From assembly GCA_001766825.1 (NCBI GenBank), contig LYOR01000010.1, positions 1 through 49,582 of the forward strand: DNA of 49,582 nt. Direction: 5' to 3'. Of this stretch, positions 34,032 to 44,245 are shown piece after piece. The DNA comes from Candidatus Syntropharchaeum butanivorans (lineage in GTDB: Archaea; Halobacteriota; Syntropharchaeia; Syntropharchaeales; Syntropharchaeaceae). A program made the translations under genes and the position numbers. Position 1 is the first letter of the stretch. Each line of letters begins with the position of its first letter. The notes under the pieces were generated by a model that was not told the origin of the DNA, ran no database searches, and saw nothing but the letters and a program-made list of their open reading frames with translations.

Positions 34032-34775
34032 ATGGAAGCTCTGACATTCGTAGTTGCGATAGCTACAATCGCAATCCTTCACACAATCGTTCCGGATCAC
34101 TACCTTCCAATCTCGATGCTCGCTCTTGCAAAGCGCTGGGACCAGAAGAAGATTGTAAAGGCGGTTCTACTGGTTGGATCTGCCCATGTATCAGGGTCAA
34201 TACTGATCGGGCTTATTGCACTTGTGGTTGGGCTTGAATTCTCAGCGTACATAGCATCCTTTGTAGAAAACCTCGCAGGATACCTTCTGTGTGGGTTTGG
34301 AGTACTCTACGCAGTTATGGCTCTGCATGGTCACCACTCTCACAGGCATTATCCTCATCACCATGATGATCATGACCCCCACCATGATGAGACACTCTAT
34401 TCGCTTGCACTCATCCTCGGGATGATGCCCTGTATTCCTGCAATCCCGATCTTTGTGATCGCATCACTCAAAGGGGCAATGCTCGGTGCGATTACGATGA
34501 TAACCTTTGCGGTGCTTACGATTCTTACGATGGGGGTCCTCGTCTATCTCACAAACCTTCCTGGAAGAAAGATCCCACCCCAGAATGAGAGAAGAGCAAA
34601 TATCATTGCAGGAGTTGTGATATTCCTGACAGGTTTGTTCATCCTCATATTCGAGCTTAAAAGGAGGATAATTCATCAGTTTGCATCTACTTTTGGCAGG
34701 CGTGATTGTATCGCCTGGATTGAGTACTCATTAAGATCTGGACGTGTTCCGGGTTATTTCACAACCTTTATATAG
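34032..34775 (+). CDS. NicO/RcnA-like nickel-cobalt transporter
   Basis: A 247-residue membrane protein of six helices. After helix 3 comes a histidine-rich loop (HGHHSHRHYPHHHDD, then HDPHHDE) suited to binding Ni or Co. LHTIVPDHYLPISML near the start is the conserved H-x4-D-H motif, and GMMPCIPAIPIFV matches the second half. Members either take up or export metal. It directly follows cbiO (adjacent stop and start). The C-terminal 35 residues are not hydrophobic and are of uncertain origin. Confidence 0.78.
   Translation: MEALTFVVAIATIAILHTIVPDHYLPISMLALAKRWDQKKIVKAVLLVGSAHVSGSILIGLIALVVGLEFSAYIASFVENLAGYLLCGFGVLYAVMALHGHHSHRHYPHHHDDHDPHHDETLYSLALILGMMPCIPAIPIFVIASLKGAMLGAITMITFAVLTILTMGVLVYLTNLPGRKIPPQNERRANIIAGVVIFLTGLFILIFELKRRIIHQFASTFGRRDCIAWIEYSLRSGRVPGYFTTFI
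34767..34774 (+). promoter_or_regulatory. TATA box of the winged-helix/FrhB-like operon
   Basis: TTTATATA centred about 26 nt before the ATG, which predicts transcription starting at or next to the start codon, a leaderless message. Confidence 0.5.
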
Positions 34776-34790
34776 GTAGTACGTGGAGTA

Positions 34791-34806
34791 TTAAGATGCA
34801 TCTTAA
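34791..34806. promoter_or_regulatory. Perfect 16-bp palindrome across the regulator start codon
   Basis: TTAAGATGCATCTTAA is exactly self-complementary and contains the ATG (34796-34798). Lying about 25 nt after the TATA box, it covers the expected transcription start, an ideal place for an autorepressor operator. Confidence 0.55.
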
Positions 34807-35068
34807 CAAACCGATCGACACACGAGGTATGACGCCCACTCAACGTAAAATAATGGAGGTTGTGAGAGGGGCAGGTGAGCCCATGTCGATCGGAGAGATT
34901 GCAGAGAAGGTTGGTGTGAGCTGGGCAACAGCAAAAACCAACGTTCTCGAGTTATCTCAAAAGCAGATGCTCAACACGAAGAAAGTCGGTAAGAACTGGA
35001 TCGTCTGGATGGATGTATCCAGGAAACCGACCGAGACCTGTTCAGCCTACAGGAGGAGAAGAATATGA
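34796..35068 (+). CDS. Small winged-helix DNA-binding protein
   Basis: A 90-residue protein with one winged helix: TPTQRKIMEVVRGAGEPMSIGEIAEKVGVSWATAKTNVLELSQKQMLNTKKVGKNWIVWM. It resembles archaeal ArsR/MarR-like regulators and has a basic tail. The stop overlaps the FrhB-like start by 4 nt, so it probably controls that gene. A palindrome over its own start suggests autoregulation. Cys or His ligands for metal are scarce (one Cys), so it is not an obvious metal sensor. Confidence 0.75.
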   Translation: MHLNKPIDTRGMTPTQRKIMEVVRGAGEPMSIGEIAEKVGVSWATAKTNVLELSQKQMLNTKKVGKNWIVWMDVSRKPTETCSAYRRRRI

Positions 35069-36174
35069 GGTATGCTGAAGAAGGAAATATAGATGATCTG
35101 GAGTCAAGGGTTGTATACAACAATCTCTGCTGCTACTGTGGTGCCTGCGGAGGGTTCTGTACAGAGTACATCAGATATGAGAACGAGCTTCCAAAGACAG
35201 AGGAGAAGTGCTTTGAGATTCATGGAGCGTGCTTCGACTTCTGCCCGAGGACATTCTTACCAGTTCTCGAGATGGAAAAGGAGCTCTTTGGTGGGGTCAG
35301 AAGCGACAAAGATCTCGGGTACTTTACAGAGATCATAACAGCAAGGGCAACAGACGCGGCGATTGCAGAGAAGGGGCAGGATGGTGGTGTTGTGAGTGCG
35401 CTTCTCATCTATCTTATGGAGAAGGGAGAGATTGATGCTGCGTGCATATCCAGGAACTCAGAGACCGAGGCATGGAAACCTGAGCCCTTCGTTGCAAGGT
35501 CAAAGGAGGATATCCTTGCAGGTGCCGGATCGAACTATGAGCAGTGCCCCACACTCATCGGTGTTGGAAATGCAATCTCAGATGGGTGTGAGAGCATAGC
35601 GATGGTTGGGCTTCCCTGTCATGTTCAGGCGATGAGGAAAATACAGCTCTCCAACTTCTTCGACGTCGGTGGTAGCAAGGTCAAGTATGTGATAGGCCTC
35701 TTCTGCACCGAGACTTTTGATCGCGCCCTCCTGCATGCGAAGCTTGATGAGCTCGGGGTAAAGATAGAGGACGTCAAGAAGTTTGATATCGGCGAGGGGA
35801 AGTTCAAGATCTACACAGATGGGGGCGAGATCACAGAGAAGATCGCTGCGATGAAGTCCTGCATGAGAGAAGGATGTAAGGTCTGCTATGACTTTGCAGC
35901 AGAACTTGCAGATATATCGGTCGGATCGATCGGGGCTGAAGCCGGATGGAACAGTGTTATAATCAGGAGTGAGACAGGCAAGAAGCTCATCGAGGATGCA
36001 AAGGCGGCAGGGGTGATTGAGACCAAGCCGCTGGCGGATGAGAAGGTTGAGCTTGTGAGAAAGCTTGCATCAAGGAAGAAGACAGGGAACCTGAAGAACA
36101 TAATGGATGCCGCAGGTGCGGTAAGAATCCTGAACCTCGCGGTAGATCCCACAGAGATGAATATCCTTCTATAA
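35065..36174 (+). CDS. FrhB/FdhB-like F420-dependent oxidoreductase subunit (second paralogue)
   Basis: A 369-residue protein with an N-terminal cysteine motif CCYCGACGGFC (about 23-33) and a second group (CFEIHGACFDFCPR). KGQDGGVVSALLIYLM, GLPCHVQAMRKIQ and IGLFCTETF are the flavin/F420 blocks, then CKVCYDFAAELADISVGSIG. It resembles the 21.3-kb paralogue but is paired with a DNA-binding regulator rather than HdrA. Redox partner unknown. Confidence 0.88.
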   Translation: MRYAEEGNIDDLESRVVYNNLCCYCGACGGFCTEYIRYENELPKTEEKCFEIHGACFDFCPRTFLPVLEMEKELFGGVRSDKDLGYFTEIITARATDAAIAEKGQDGGVVSALLIYLMEKGEIDAACISRNSETEAWKPEPFVARSKEDILAGAGSNYEQCPTLIGVGNAISDGCESIAMVGLPCHVQAMRKIQLSNFFDVGGSKVKYVIGLFCTETFDRALLHAKLDELGVKIEDVKKFDIGEGKFKIYTDGGEITEKIAAMKSCMREGCKVCYDFAAELADISVGSIGAEAGWNSVIIRSETGKKLIEDAKAAGVIETKPLADEKVELVRKLASRKKTGNLKNIMDAAGAVRILNLAVDPTEMNILL

Positions 36175-36229
36175 CCGGGTCAACCCCGGTATCTTTTTAT
36201 TTCATCGATAAACTCAAATTACATTATCC

Positions 36230-37174
36230 ATGTTAGAAAAAAGTGTTAAGACCGTGATTGAGACCTGTCTCGGCCTCAAGCCGGATGAACGCTTACTCAT
36301 CATCACAGACACCGCGACAGACCCTGTAATAGGTGATTCACTCCTCAAGTACGCACACAGAAGATCGAACGACGCGGTACTTCTCACAATGAAGGAGAGA
36401 GACTACAACGGGGAGGAACCCCCTGATCTTGTGAAGGCAGCGATGCTTGAGGCTGATGCGATCATAGCCCCTACAAAGAGATCGCTGACACATACAGATG
36501 CCCGGATCAATGCATGTAAGAGGGGAGCGAGGATAATTTCCATGCCCGGGATCACGGCTGAGATGTTTGGGTCAGGCGGGATGATGGCAGATTACATCGA
36601 GCTTGACAGGATGATCCGATCTGTGAGACCTCTCTTTGAGGATGCCAAGGAGGTGAGGGTGAGAAGTACTGCAGGCTGTGATCTTATCCTTGATGTCACG
36701 GATTGTGAATGGCAGGTTGACAGTGGAATCTGTCGTGAACCTGGTATCGGTGTAAATCTTCCGGCAGGTGAGCTTTTTGTTGCGCCCAGAGGGGCGGATG
36801 GTATTGCGATCATCGATGGAACGGTTGCGGGTCTTGAAGAGGAGGATACCCTCCTTGAGGTTGAGATCCGGGATCGGAGGGCGGTAAGTATCACCGGGAG
36901 AGGGTCAGAGAAGCTTAAAGATCTGCTTGATCGTGCAGGAGATGCTGCGTACAATATCGCGGAGTTTGGGGTCGGTATGAACCCAGAGGCAAGGCTTATC
37001 CGGAATATTCTCGAGGATGAGAAGGTGATGGGGACCGTGCACATTGCGTTCGGTACGAGCGCTGCATTCGGTGGAGACGTGAATGCGGGAATACATCTTG
37101 ACTGTATCATAAGAGATCCAGAGATCTACCTGGATGGTGAAAGGTGGAACTGGGAGATGATTGATCCCTGTTAG
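36230..37174 (+). CDS. M29-like leucyl aminopeptidase family protein
   Basis: A 314-residue protein with the AmpS/M29-type C-terminal block: NIAEFGVGMNPEARLIRNILEDEKVMGTVHIAFG then GGDVNAGIHLDCII, carrying Glu and His metal-ligand candidates. The N-terminal half (LKPDERLLIITDT...) also fits. Shorter than classical M29 enzymes (about 370-410), in line with archaeal leucyl aminopeptidase-like members. The stop codon lies inside a perfect palindrome. Confidence 0.75.
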   Translation: MLEKSVKTVIETCLGLKPDERLLIITDTATDPVIGDSLLKYAHRRSNDAVLLTMKERDYNGEEPPDLVKAAMLEADAIIAPTKRSLTHTDARINACKRGARIISMPGITAEMFGSGGMMADYIELDRMIRSVRPLFEDAKEVRVRSTAGCDLILDVTDCEWQVDSGICREPGIGVNLPAGELFVAPRGADGIAIIDGTVAGLEEEDTLLEVEIRDRRAVSITGRGSEKLKDLLDRAGDAAYNIAEFGVGMNPEARLIRNILEDEKVMGTVHIAFGTSAAFGGDVNAGIHLDCIIRDPEIYLDGERWNWEMIDPC

Positions 37175-37188
37175 GAGTGATCACTCCT
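37173..37188. repeat. Perfect 16-bp palindrome at the peptidase stop codon
   Basis: AGGAGTGATCACTCCT includes two bases of the TAG stop. It may act as a 3' hairpin or a protein-binding site. It is about 95 nt upstream of the hsp20 TATA box. Confidence 0.45.
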
Positions 37189-37282
37189 TATCAAGCTTCT
37201 TATCCTCACACATCCCATAACTTCTAAGAGTCTAATCAGAGTGATGTACAGGGAAGCCAAACAACACTTCCCTACCGAAAAC

Positions 37283-37292
37283 TTTATATAGT
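37283..37292 (+). promoter_or_regulatory. TATA box of the hsp20 gene
   Basis: CTTTATATAG, about 50 nt before the hsp20 ATG. The short direct repeat ATAGTAG occurs just after the box and again at about 37309-37315, a possible site for a heat-shock regulator. RBS GGGGGTGA precedes the ATG. Confidence 0.5.
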
Positions 37293-37339
37293 AGTATATA
37301 CCCATAAATAGTAGAAAATTTTGAAGGGGGTGAGATCGG

Positions 37340-37804
37340 ATGTGGAGGAGGCCTTACCTGTTTGATCCGCTCTACGAGCTGGAAAAGATGGAAAGGTGGA
37401 TGAGTGATATCATTGATGAGATACAGTCCATGCAGGGGCGGATATTACCGGAGCGAGCTGGTGGAGAGGTTACAACGGTCACAAAGACGCCATCGATCGA
37501 TCTGCTTGAGGAGGATGGAAAGCTTGTGCTGAAGGCAGACATGCCAGGGGTAAATAAGGAAGATATCACTGTCAACCTGAAGGAGGACTCGATTGAGATA
37601 AGTGCCGAGCGGAAAGAGGAGAAGGAGGAGGAGAAAGAGGGATATATCAGGAGAGAGCGGTCTTATGCAAAGTACTATCGTCTCATACCGTTACCCGCTG
37701 CGGTGGACAGGGATGCGATAGAGGCAAAGTTTGAGAACGGTGTTCTTGAGGTCAGGATGCCAAAGATCGAGGCAGAAGAGGTCAAGAGGATCGAGGTCAA
37801 GTAA
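37340..37804 (+). CDS. Small heat shock protein (Hsp20/alpha-crystallin)
   Basis: A 154-residue holdase. The alpha-crystallin domain runs from about residue 48: TPSIDLLEEDGKLVLKADMPGVNKEDITVNLKEDSIEISAERK, then FENGVLEVRMPKIE. The N-terminal arm is rich in Met and aromatic residues, and the short tail ends VKRIEVK. It precedes the dnaK block but has its own promoter and a T7 terminator-like run after it. Confidence 0.95.
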   Translation: MWRRPYLFDPLYELEKMERWMSDIIDEIQSMQGRILPERAGGEVTTVTKTPSIDLLEEDGKLVLKADMPGVNKEDITVNLKEDSIEISAERKEEKEEEKEGYIRRERSYAKYYRLIPLPAAVDRDAIEAKFENGVLEVRMPKIEAEEVKRIEVK

Positions 37805-37811
37805 TTTCCTC

Positions 37812-37818
37812 TTTTTTT
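37812..37818 (+). terminator. T7 terminator-like run after hsp20
   Basis: A CTTTTTTTG run, 8 nt past the stop; typical of archaeal oligo-T termination. Confidence 0.4.
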
Positions 37819-37916
37819 GCTCAAATATATCCTGTATCATCGATAGGAAGTTAAATAAAGGTGAAGATCGTTATATTAAGTTTAAGATTGATGAAAAGCA
37901 GGGAGGGATGTGAAAG

Positions 37917-39818
37917 ATGGGAAAGACTCTTGGGATAGATCTGGGTACAACAAACTCCTGTATGGCGACGATGGAAGGGGGGCAGCCGACCGTGATCGTG
38001 AATGCTGAGGGGGGCAGGACAACTCCTTCGGTTGTAGCGTTCACAAAGACCGGTGAGCGTTTGGTCGGACAGGTTGCAAAGCGACAGGCGATACTCAATC
38101 CGAAGAACACGATTTACTCGATCAAGAGGTTCATCGGGAGGAGGCATAGCGAGGTCCAGGAGGAGAAGAAGCTCGTACCCTATGAGGTTGTACCAGGACC
38201 GAATGATAATGTGAGGGTAAAGATTGGTGACAAGCTCTATGCACCAGAAGAGATCTCCGCGATGGTGCTTAGAAAGATGGTAGAGGATGCCTCGAAGTAT
38301 CTGGGGGAGAAGGTGACAGATGCTGTCATAACTGTGCCTGCATACTTTAACGACTCACAACGTCAGGCGACGAAGGATGCAGGAAAGATTGCAGGCTTAA
38401 ATGTTCTCAGGATCATAAATGAACCGACTGCGGCATCACTTGCGTATGGGCTTGATAAGAAAGAGAACGAGACGATCCTGGTCTTTGATCTTGGTGGTGG
38501 GACGTTTGATGTCTCGATACTCGAGGTCGGTGAGGGGGTATTCGAGGTTAAGGCAACAAGTGGTGATACTCACCTCGGTGGTGATGACTTCGATAAGCGG
38601 ATCGTGAACTGGCTCGCTGATGAGTTCAAGAAAGAGTACGGGATAGACCTGCGAAATGATCTTCAGGCACTGCAGAGGTTGACCGAAGCGGCTGAAAAGG
38701 CCAAGATTGAGCTATCTTCCACGGTTGAGACGACGATAAGCCTGCCTTTCATAACAGCAGATGCAACAGGTCCCAAACACCTTGAGATGAAGCTTACAAG
38801 GGCAAAGTTCGAGGATCTTACTGCAGATCTTGTTGAGCGATGCAAGGGTCCTGTCAAGCAGGCGCTGGCTGATGCAAACCTCACAGAGAAAGATATCGAT
38901 GAGATAATTCTCGTTGGTGGTGCCACAAGGATCCCGGCAGTCAAGGAACTTGTAAAGAGAATGATGGGCGGAAAAGAGCCGAACCAGAGCGTGAACCCTG
39001 ATGAGGTTGTGGCACTTGGGGCTGCGATCCAGGCCGGGGTGCTTTCAGGTGAGGTAAAGGATGTGGTACTGCTTGATGTCACACCGCTTTCACTCGGTAT
39101 TGAGACCCTGGGCGGCGTCATGACGAAGCTCATCGAACGGAACACGACGATACCCACGAGAAAGTCCCAGATATTCTCAACCGCAGAGGATAACCAGACC
39201 GCGGTTGATATAAACGTCTTGCAGGGTGAGCGGGAACTTGCAAGGGATAACAGGTCGTTGGGGAGGTTCAGGCTTGAAGGAATCCCACCTGCGCCTCGCG
39301 GTGTACCGCAGATCGAGGTGACGTTTGATATCGATGCAAATGGTATCCTGAACGTCTCTGCAAAGGATCTTGCAACAGGGAAGGAGCAGAAGATAACGAT
39401 AACAGGCTCAAGCACCCTCTCGAAGGAAGAGATAGATGCGATGATCCGTGATGCAGAGCAGCATGCAGAGGAGGATAGAAGGAGGAGAGAGGAGATCGAG
39501 ACGAGGAACCAGGCAGACAGCCTTGCATACCAGGTTGAGCGACAGATCAAGGAGCTCGGTGATAAGATCCCGGTCCATGAGAAGGCGAGGGCAGAGCAGC
39601 TGATAGAAGATATAAGGAAGGCGATCAAGGAGGAGGCAGATATTGAGCAGATCAGAACATTGATGAACGACCTCCAGCAGGCTGCATACGCCATCTCAGA
39701 GCGTGTGTATCAGCAACAGCAGGCACAGCAGGCAGCAGGTGGAGAGACAGGTGAGGAAACCACTGGAGCAGGTGGCACTGATGAGGACGTGGTCGATGCA
39801 GAGTTTGAGGAGAAGTGA
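37917..39818 (+). CDS. dnaK: Hsp70 chaperone DnaK
   Basis: A 633-residue Hsp70. [17 protein letters not shown] opens the ATPase domain, with [14 protein letters not shown] and [12 protein letters not shown] following. The substrate-binding domain starts near residue 385 ([21 protein letters not shown]). The lid ends in a Q/A/G-rich tail and [11 protein letters not shown], the bacterial-style C-terminus. It overlaps the grpE frame. The whole block looks bacterial in make-up. Confidence 0.97.
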   Translation: MGKTLGIDLGTTNSCMATMEGGQPTVIVNAEGGRTTPSVVAFTKTGERLVGQVAKRQAILNPKNTIYSIKRFIGRRHSEVQEEKKLVPYEVVPGPNDNVRVKIGDKLYAPEEISAMVLRKMVEDASKYLGEKVTDAVITVPAYFNDSQRQATKDAGKIAGLNVLRIINEPTAASLAYGLDKKENETILVFDLGGGTFDVSILEVGEGVFEVKATSGDTHLGGDDFDKRIVNWLADEFKKEYGIDLRNDLQALQRLTEAAEKAKIELSSTVETTISLPFITADATGPKHLEMKLTRAKFEDLTADLVERCKGPVKQALADANLTEKDIDEIILVGGATRIPAVKELVKRMMGGKEPNQSVNPDEVVALGAAIQAGVLSGEVKDVVLLDVTPLSLGIETLGGVMTKLIERNTTIPTRKSQIFSTAEDNQTAVDINVLQGERELARDNRSLGRFRLEGIPPAPRGVPQIEVTFDIDANGILNVSAKDLATGKEQKITITGSSTLSKEEIDAMIRDAEQHAEEDRRRREEIETRNQADSLAYQVERQIKELGDKIPVHEKARAEQLIEDIRKAIKEEADIEQIRTLMNDLQQAAYAISERVYQQQQAQQAAGGETGEETTGAGGTDEDVVDAEFEEK

Positions 39819-39823
39819 TCGTG

Positions 39824-40300
39824 ATGGGAGTGCCTGAAGAAGAGCTCAAGAAGGAGATTGAAAGGCTCCAGAATGAGCTTGATGAGCTTAACGATCAGTA
39901 TCTTCGGGCACTCGCGGACTTTGATAACTACAAAAAGCGTACAGAAGGGGAACGATCGAGGATACGATCTCTCGGGAGGCAGGATGTTATCCTGAAGATA
40001 CTGGACGTTGTGGATGACTTTGAGAGGGCATTTGACGCGATAAAGGATGATAATCCCGTAGCTGAAGGGTTTAAATCGATCTATCAGAACCTTCTGAAGG
40101 TCCTGGAGGAGTTTGGGGTCAAGCCGTTTGAGTCTGTGGGAGAGGTATTCGATCCAAACTTCCATGACGCTATATCTTCCGTTCCCCCATCTGAACATCC
40201 CCCTGGTACTGTCACAAAGGAGTTCCAGCGTGGTTATCTCATGGATGGGGAGGTTATACGACCTGCGAAGGTAGAAGTGGTGCGTGAGGTTGATGAGTAG
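39824..40300 (+). CDS. grpE: Nucleotide exchange factor GrpE
   Basis: About 158 residues: a coiled-coil N-terminus ([40 protein letters not shown]) then the beta-domain ([55 protein letters not shown]). GTG codons at 39815 and 39821 are also possible; GAGGAG at 39807-39812 best suits 39821 or 39824. Confidence 0.94.
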   Translation: MGVPEEELKKEIERLQNELDELNDQYLRALADFDNYKKRTEGERSRIRSLGRQDVILKILDVVDDFERAFDAIKDDNPVAEGFKSIYQNLLKVLEEFGVKPFESVGEVFDPNFHDAISSVPPSEHPPGTVTKEFQRGYLMDGEVIRPAKVEVVREVDE

Positions 40301-40302
40301 GC

Positions 40303-41283
40303 ATGGCGAAGTACAAGGATTACTATGAGATCCTCGGGGTGAAGCGGGGTGCGAGCGAGGAGGAGATAAAACGGGCTTATAAAAAGCTTGCCAGAAAGTA
40401 TCACCCAGATCTCTGGCCCGAGGATAAGAAGAAGGAGGCAGAGGAGAAGTTCAAGGATATAAATGAGGCTTACGAGGTATTGAGTGATCCTGAGAAGCGA
40501 AAGATGTACGATCAGCTTGGCTCGAACTGGAAGAGTGGAATGGACTTCACGCCCCCACCTGGCTTTGATACAGGAGGTATACGCTTCGAGTTCAGGGATC
40601 TCGGTGGTATGGAAGATTTTGGTGGATTCAGTGACTTTTTCGAGATGCTGTTTGGGAGGGGGAGGTCAAAGTCAGGATTTAGCGGCTTCACCACCGCCGG
40701 GGAGAAGAAGTCAACCTGGACGATGAAAGGGGCTGACGTTGAAGCCGAGATTGAGGTACCGCTCGAGGTTGCGCACAAAGGAGGAAAGCGCCTTCTCACT
40801 GTAACCTCCCCTGATGGCAGGAGAAAGCGGCTCGAGGTGAATATACCACCGGGTGTTCGAGATGGGACGAAGATAAGGCTCTCAGGGCAGGGTGAGCCTG
40901 GTATCGGAGGAGGGCCAAGAGGAGATCTCTATCTTAAAGTGCGCATTGCTCCACATCCTGTCTTTGAGGTTTCAGGTGATGATGTCATCGTTGAGGCACC
41001 CATAATGCCATGGGAGGCCGTATCTGGTGGAAAGATCGACGTCCCAACCTTGGATGGAAGGGTAACGCTTAAGGTGCCCCCGATGAGCCAGAGCGGGAAG
41101 ATGTTGAGGCTCAGGGGGAAGGGATTGAGGAAGAAGGGTGGTGGAAGGGGAGATCAGTACGTGAAGCTCAAGATCGTGATACCAGCGCATATTGATGAGC
41201 GTGGTAGAAGGCTCTTCGAGGAGCTATCAAGGCTATACCCTGAAAACCCGAGGGAAGAGCTATTCAGGAGGGTGTATCAATGA
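40303..41283 (+). CDS. cbpA: J-domain co-chaperone of CbpA type (no zinc finger)
   Basis: A 326-residue protein with a J domain at 1-70 containing HPD, a Gly/Phe-rich linker (about 80-130) and two C-terminal substrate-binding domains. The CxxCxGxG repeats of DnaJ are absent, so it is a class B J-protein. Such proteins usually come with CbpM, and one follows here. It starts 2 nt after grpE. Confidence 0.92.
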   Translation: MAKYKDYYEILGVKRGASEEEIKRAYKKLARKYHPDLWPEDKKKEAEEKFKDINEAYEVLSDPEKRKMYDQLGSNWKSGMDFTPPPGFDTGGIRFEFRDLGGMEDFGGFSDFFEMLFGRGRSKSGFSGFTTAGEKKSTWTMKGADVEAEIEVPLEVAHKGGKRLLTVTSPDGRRKRLEVNIPPGVRDGTKIRLSGQGEPGIGGGPRGDLYLKVRIAPHPVFEVSGDDVIVEAPIMPWEAVSGGKIDVPTLDGRVTLKVPPMSQSGKMLRLRGKGLRKKGGGRGDQYVKLKIVIPAHIDERGRRLFEELSRLYPENPREELFRRVYQ

Positions 41284-41618
41284 TGCGGGTTGTTAAAAAG
41301 GAAGAGATTATCCTGTCTCCGATCTACACTGAGATAAAAAGAAGTGGGCTTTTATCACTGGATGAACTGTGTGATATCTGCTCTCTACATCCTGATCTGG
41401 TCCGAAGATACATGGAGATTGGGATAATCACTCCTGATGCAGAGATACTGGATGAACCGTTCTTTTCAGGTGATACGATCCGGAGGCTGAGGAAAATCCA
41501 GCGTATAAGGCGAGATCTTGGCGTTAATCTGATTGGAATTGAGATAATCCTGAATCTTCTTGATGAGATAGAAGAACTGAGACGGGAGATCCGTTATTTA
41601 AGAAGGAGGTTGATATGA
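41280..41618 (+). CDS. CbpM-like chaperone modulator (MerR-type fold)
   Basis: A 112-residue protein: an N-terminal helix-turn-helix-like segment ([29 protein letters not shown]), then a coiled coil ([32 protein letters not shown]). CbpM binds the J domain of CbpA and restrains it; the MerR-like fold could also bind DNA as HspR does. It overlaps cbpA by 4 nt and ends 1 nt before clpB. Confidence 0.82.
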   Translation: MMRVVKKEEIILSPIYTEIKRSGLLSLDELCDICSLHPDLVRRYMEIGIITPDAEILDEPFFSGDTIRRLRKIQRIRRDLGVNLIGIEIILNLLDEIEELRREIRYLRRRLI

Positions 41619-41619
41619 T

Positions 41620-44245
41620 ATGAGTATTGAGAAGTTCACACAGAAGTCACAGGAGGCTATTCAGAGCGCAAGCTCGATAGCAGCATCGTACAAGCATCAA
41701 GCAATAGATGTTGAACATCTGCTTCTTGCACTGATCGATCAATCTGAAGGGCTTGTCCCCAGGCTTCTTCAGCGGATGGATGTTCCGATAGATGCTCTTA
41801 AGCAGGAGATAGAGCGGGTTCTTGAAAGAAGACCTGCTGTAACAGGTGCAGGTGGTCAGCTCTACACGACCCAGCGGCTTGGTGCAGTCGTTGACAGGGC
41901 TGAAAAAGAGGCAGAAAGGCTGAAGGATGAGTACGTGAGTGTTGAACATCTTTTGATCGCGATAATCGAGGAAGAAGGTGATGCAAGCAGGATCCTGAAC
42001 CAGTTCGGTGTTACACGGGACCGGGTCATGGAGGTGCTTGTCGAGGTGAGAGGATCACAGCGGGTGACGTCTCCGACACCGGAGGACACGTATGAAGCAC
42101 TTGATCGATACGGGAGAGATCTGACCCGTCTTGCCCGTGAGGGGAAGCTTGATCCTGTCATCGGGAGGGATGACATCATCAGACGGGTGATTCAGATCCT
42201 CTCAAGGCGTACAAAGAATAATCCTGTTCTCATAGGAGAACCAGGTGTTGGTAAGACCGCGATCGTTGAGGGAATTGCACAACGGGTTGTGAAAGGTGAC
42301 GTCCCGGAGGGTCTGAAGGATAAGCGGATTGTTGCACTTGATATGGGGGCTTTGATAGCAGGAGCAAAGTATCGTGGTGAGTTTGAGGATCGGCTGAAGG
42401 CTGTGCTTAATGAGATACAGCAGTCTGAGGGGCAGATAATACTGTTCATAGATGAGATACACACCGTTGTCGGTGCAGGGGCTGCAGAGGGTGCGATGGA
42501 TGCGAGTAACCTCTTGAAGCCGATGCTCGCGAGGGGGGAGCTCCACTGCATCGGTGCAACGACACTCGATGAGTACAGGAAGTATATAGAGAAGGATCCT
42601 GCGCTTGAGAGGCGTTTCCAGCCGGTTCTTGTCGATGAGCCGACGGTAGAGGACACGATATCTATCCTGAGAGGTCTGAAAGAGCGGTATGAGGTCTTTC
42701 ATGGCGTGAGGATAAAGGATTCAGCCCTTGTTGCGGCTGCTGTGCTCAGCCACCGTTACATATCTGACAGGTTCCTTCCGGATAAGGCAATCGATCTGAT
42801 CGATGAGGCTGCTGCAAAGCTTCGAACAGAGATCGATAGCATGCCATCAGAGCTTGATGAGGTTGAACGAAGGATCATGCAGCTTGAGATTGAGCGTGAG
42901 GCACTCAAAAAAGAGACAGATCCTGCATCCAGGGAGCGGCTTGAGAAGCTTGAGCGTGAGCTTGCAGAGCTTACAGCAGAGCGCGACTCGCTCAGAGCAC
43001 AGTGGCAGATGGAGAAACAGGCGATACATCGTATCAGGAGGCTTAAAAAGGAGATTGAAGAAGTAAAGATGGAGATTGAGCGGGCAGAAAGGGATTATGA
43101 CCTCAACAGGGCTGCAGAACTCAAGTATGGGAAGCTCGTGGACCTCCAGCGCAAGCTTGAAGGTGAGCAGAGGCGGCTTGCAGAGAAGCAGGAGCGATCG
43201 ATGCTGTTGAAGGAGGAGGTTGATGAGGAGGACATAGCAGAAATTGTGAGCAAGTGGACGGGAATACCGGTCTCAAGACTGCTTGAGGGAGAGATGCAGA
43301 AGCTGATGCGACTGGAGGAGGAGCTTCATAAGCGGGTTGTCGGACAGGATGAGGCTGTCAAGGCGGTGGCAGATGCAGTGATACGGGCACGGGCCGGTAT
43401 CAAGGATCCAAACAGGCCGATTGGAAGCTTCATCTTCCTCGGCCCAACAGGTGTTGGCAAGACCGAGCTTGCCCGTGCACTTGCAGAGGCGCTATTTGAT
43501 GATGAGAACAATATGATCAGGATCGATATGTCAGAGTACATGGAGAAGCACGCAGTTGCAAGGCTCATCGGAGCACCACCAGGATATGTCGGTTATGAGG
43601 AAGGGGGGCAGCTCACAGAGGCGGTCAGGCGGAAGCCATACTCTGTGATACTATTTGATGAGATAGAGAAGGCACATCAGGATGTCTTTAACATTCTTCT
43701 CCAGATCCTGGATGATGGGAGGCTCACAGACTCGCATGGGAGGACGGTCGACTTCAAGAACACGGTGATCATCATGACATCAAATATCGGAAGCCAGTAC
43801 ATACTCGATTATTTTGAGAAGGGGGGTGAAGGGGTTGAAGTATGCTGATATGAAGAAGCTCGTGCTTGATGAGCTCCGTCACCATTTCAGGCCCGAGTTC
43901 CTGAACAGGGTCGATGAGATCGTGGTATTCAACGCACTCACAATGGAGGATCTGAAGCAGATCGTCGAGATCCAGATTGGAAGACTTAAAGATCGATTGA
44001 AAGAGCGTAGAATTGAGATCGAGCTCACAGAGGGGGCAAAGATGTATCTTGCCAGGAAAGGCCACAATCCAAGCTTTGGTGCGCGACCGCTCAAACGCCT
44101 GATCCAGAATGAGATTGAGACTCCAATCGCACATATGATCATCCAGGGGCGTGTCAAGGATGGTTCAAAGGTGATCGTTGATGCGGTCGGTGAGAGTTTG
44201 GATTTCAGGGTGGAACCGGGGGAAGATTCCCTCTCCCAACTCTGA
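41620..44245 (+). pseudogene. clpB: ClpB/Hsp104 disaggregase with a single frameshift
   Basis: The full frame would encode about 874 residues: N domain (1-145), AAA1 with Walker A GEPGVGKT (about 206-213), a long coiled-coil M domain (about 410-525), and AAA2 with GPTGVGKT (about 608-615). After [17 protein letters not shown] the frame closes at 43848. The remaining C-terminal domain (DELRHHFRPEFLNRVDEIVVF...FGARPLKRLIQNEIE) lies one base out of phase to 44245. One G fewer in the G6 run (43821-43826) or G4 run (43831-43834) joins them. Read error or real mutation cannot be told apart here. Confidence 0.9.

Noticed and set aside
38663..39694. Long open frame opposite dnaK
   Set aside because: Serine-rich shadow translation caused by dnaK codon use; no RBS or family resemblance.
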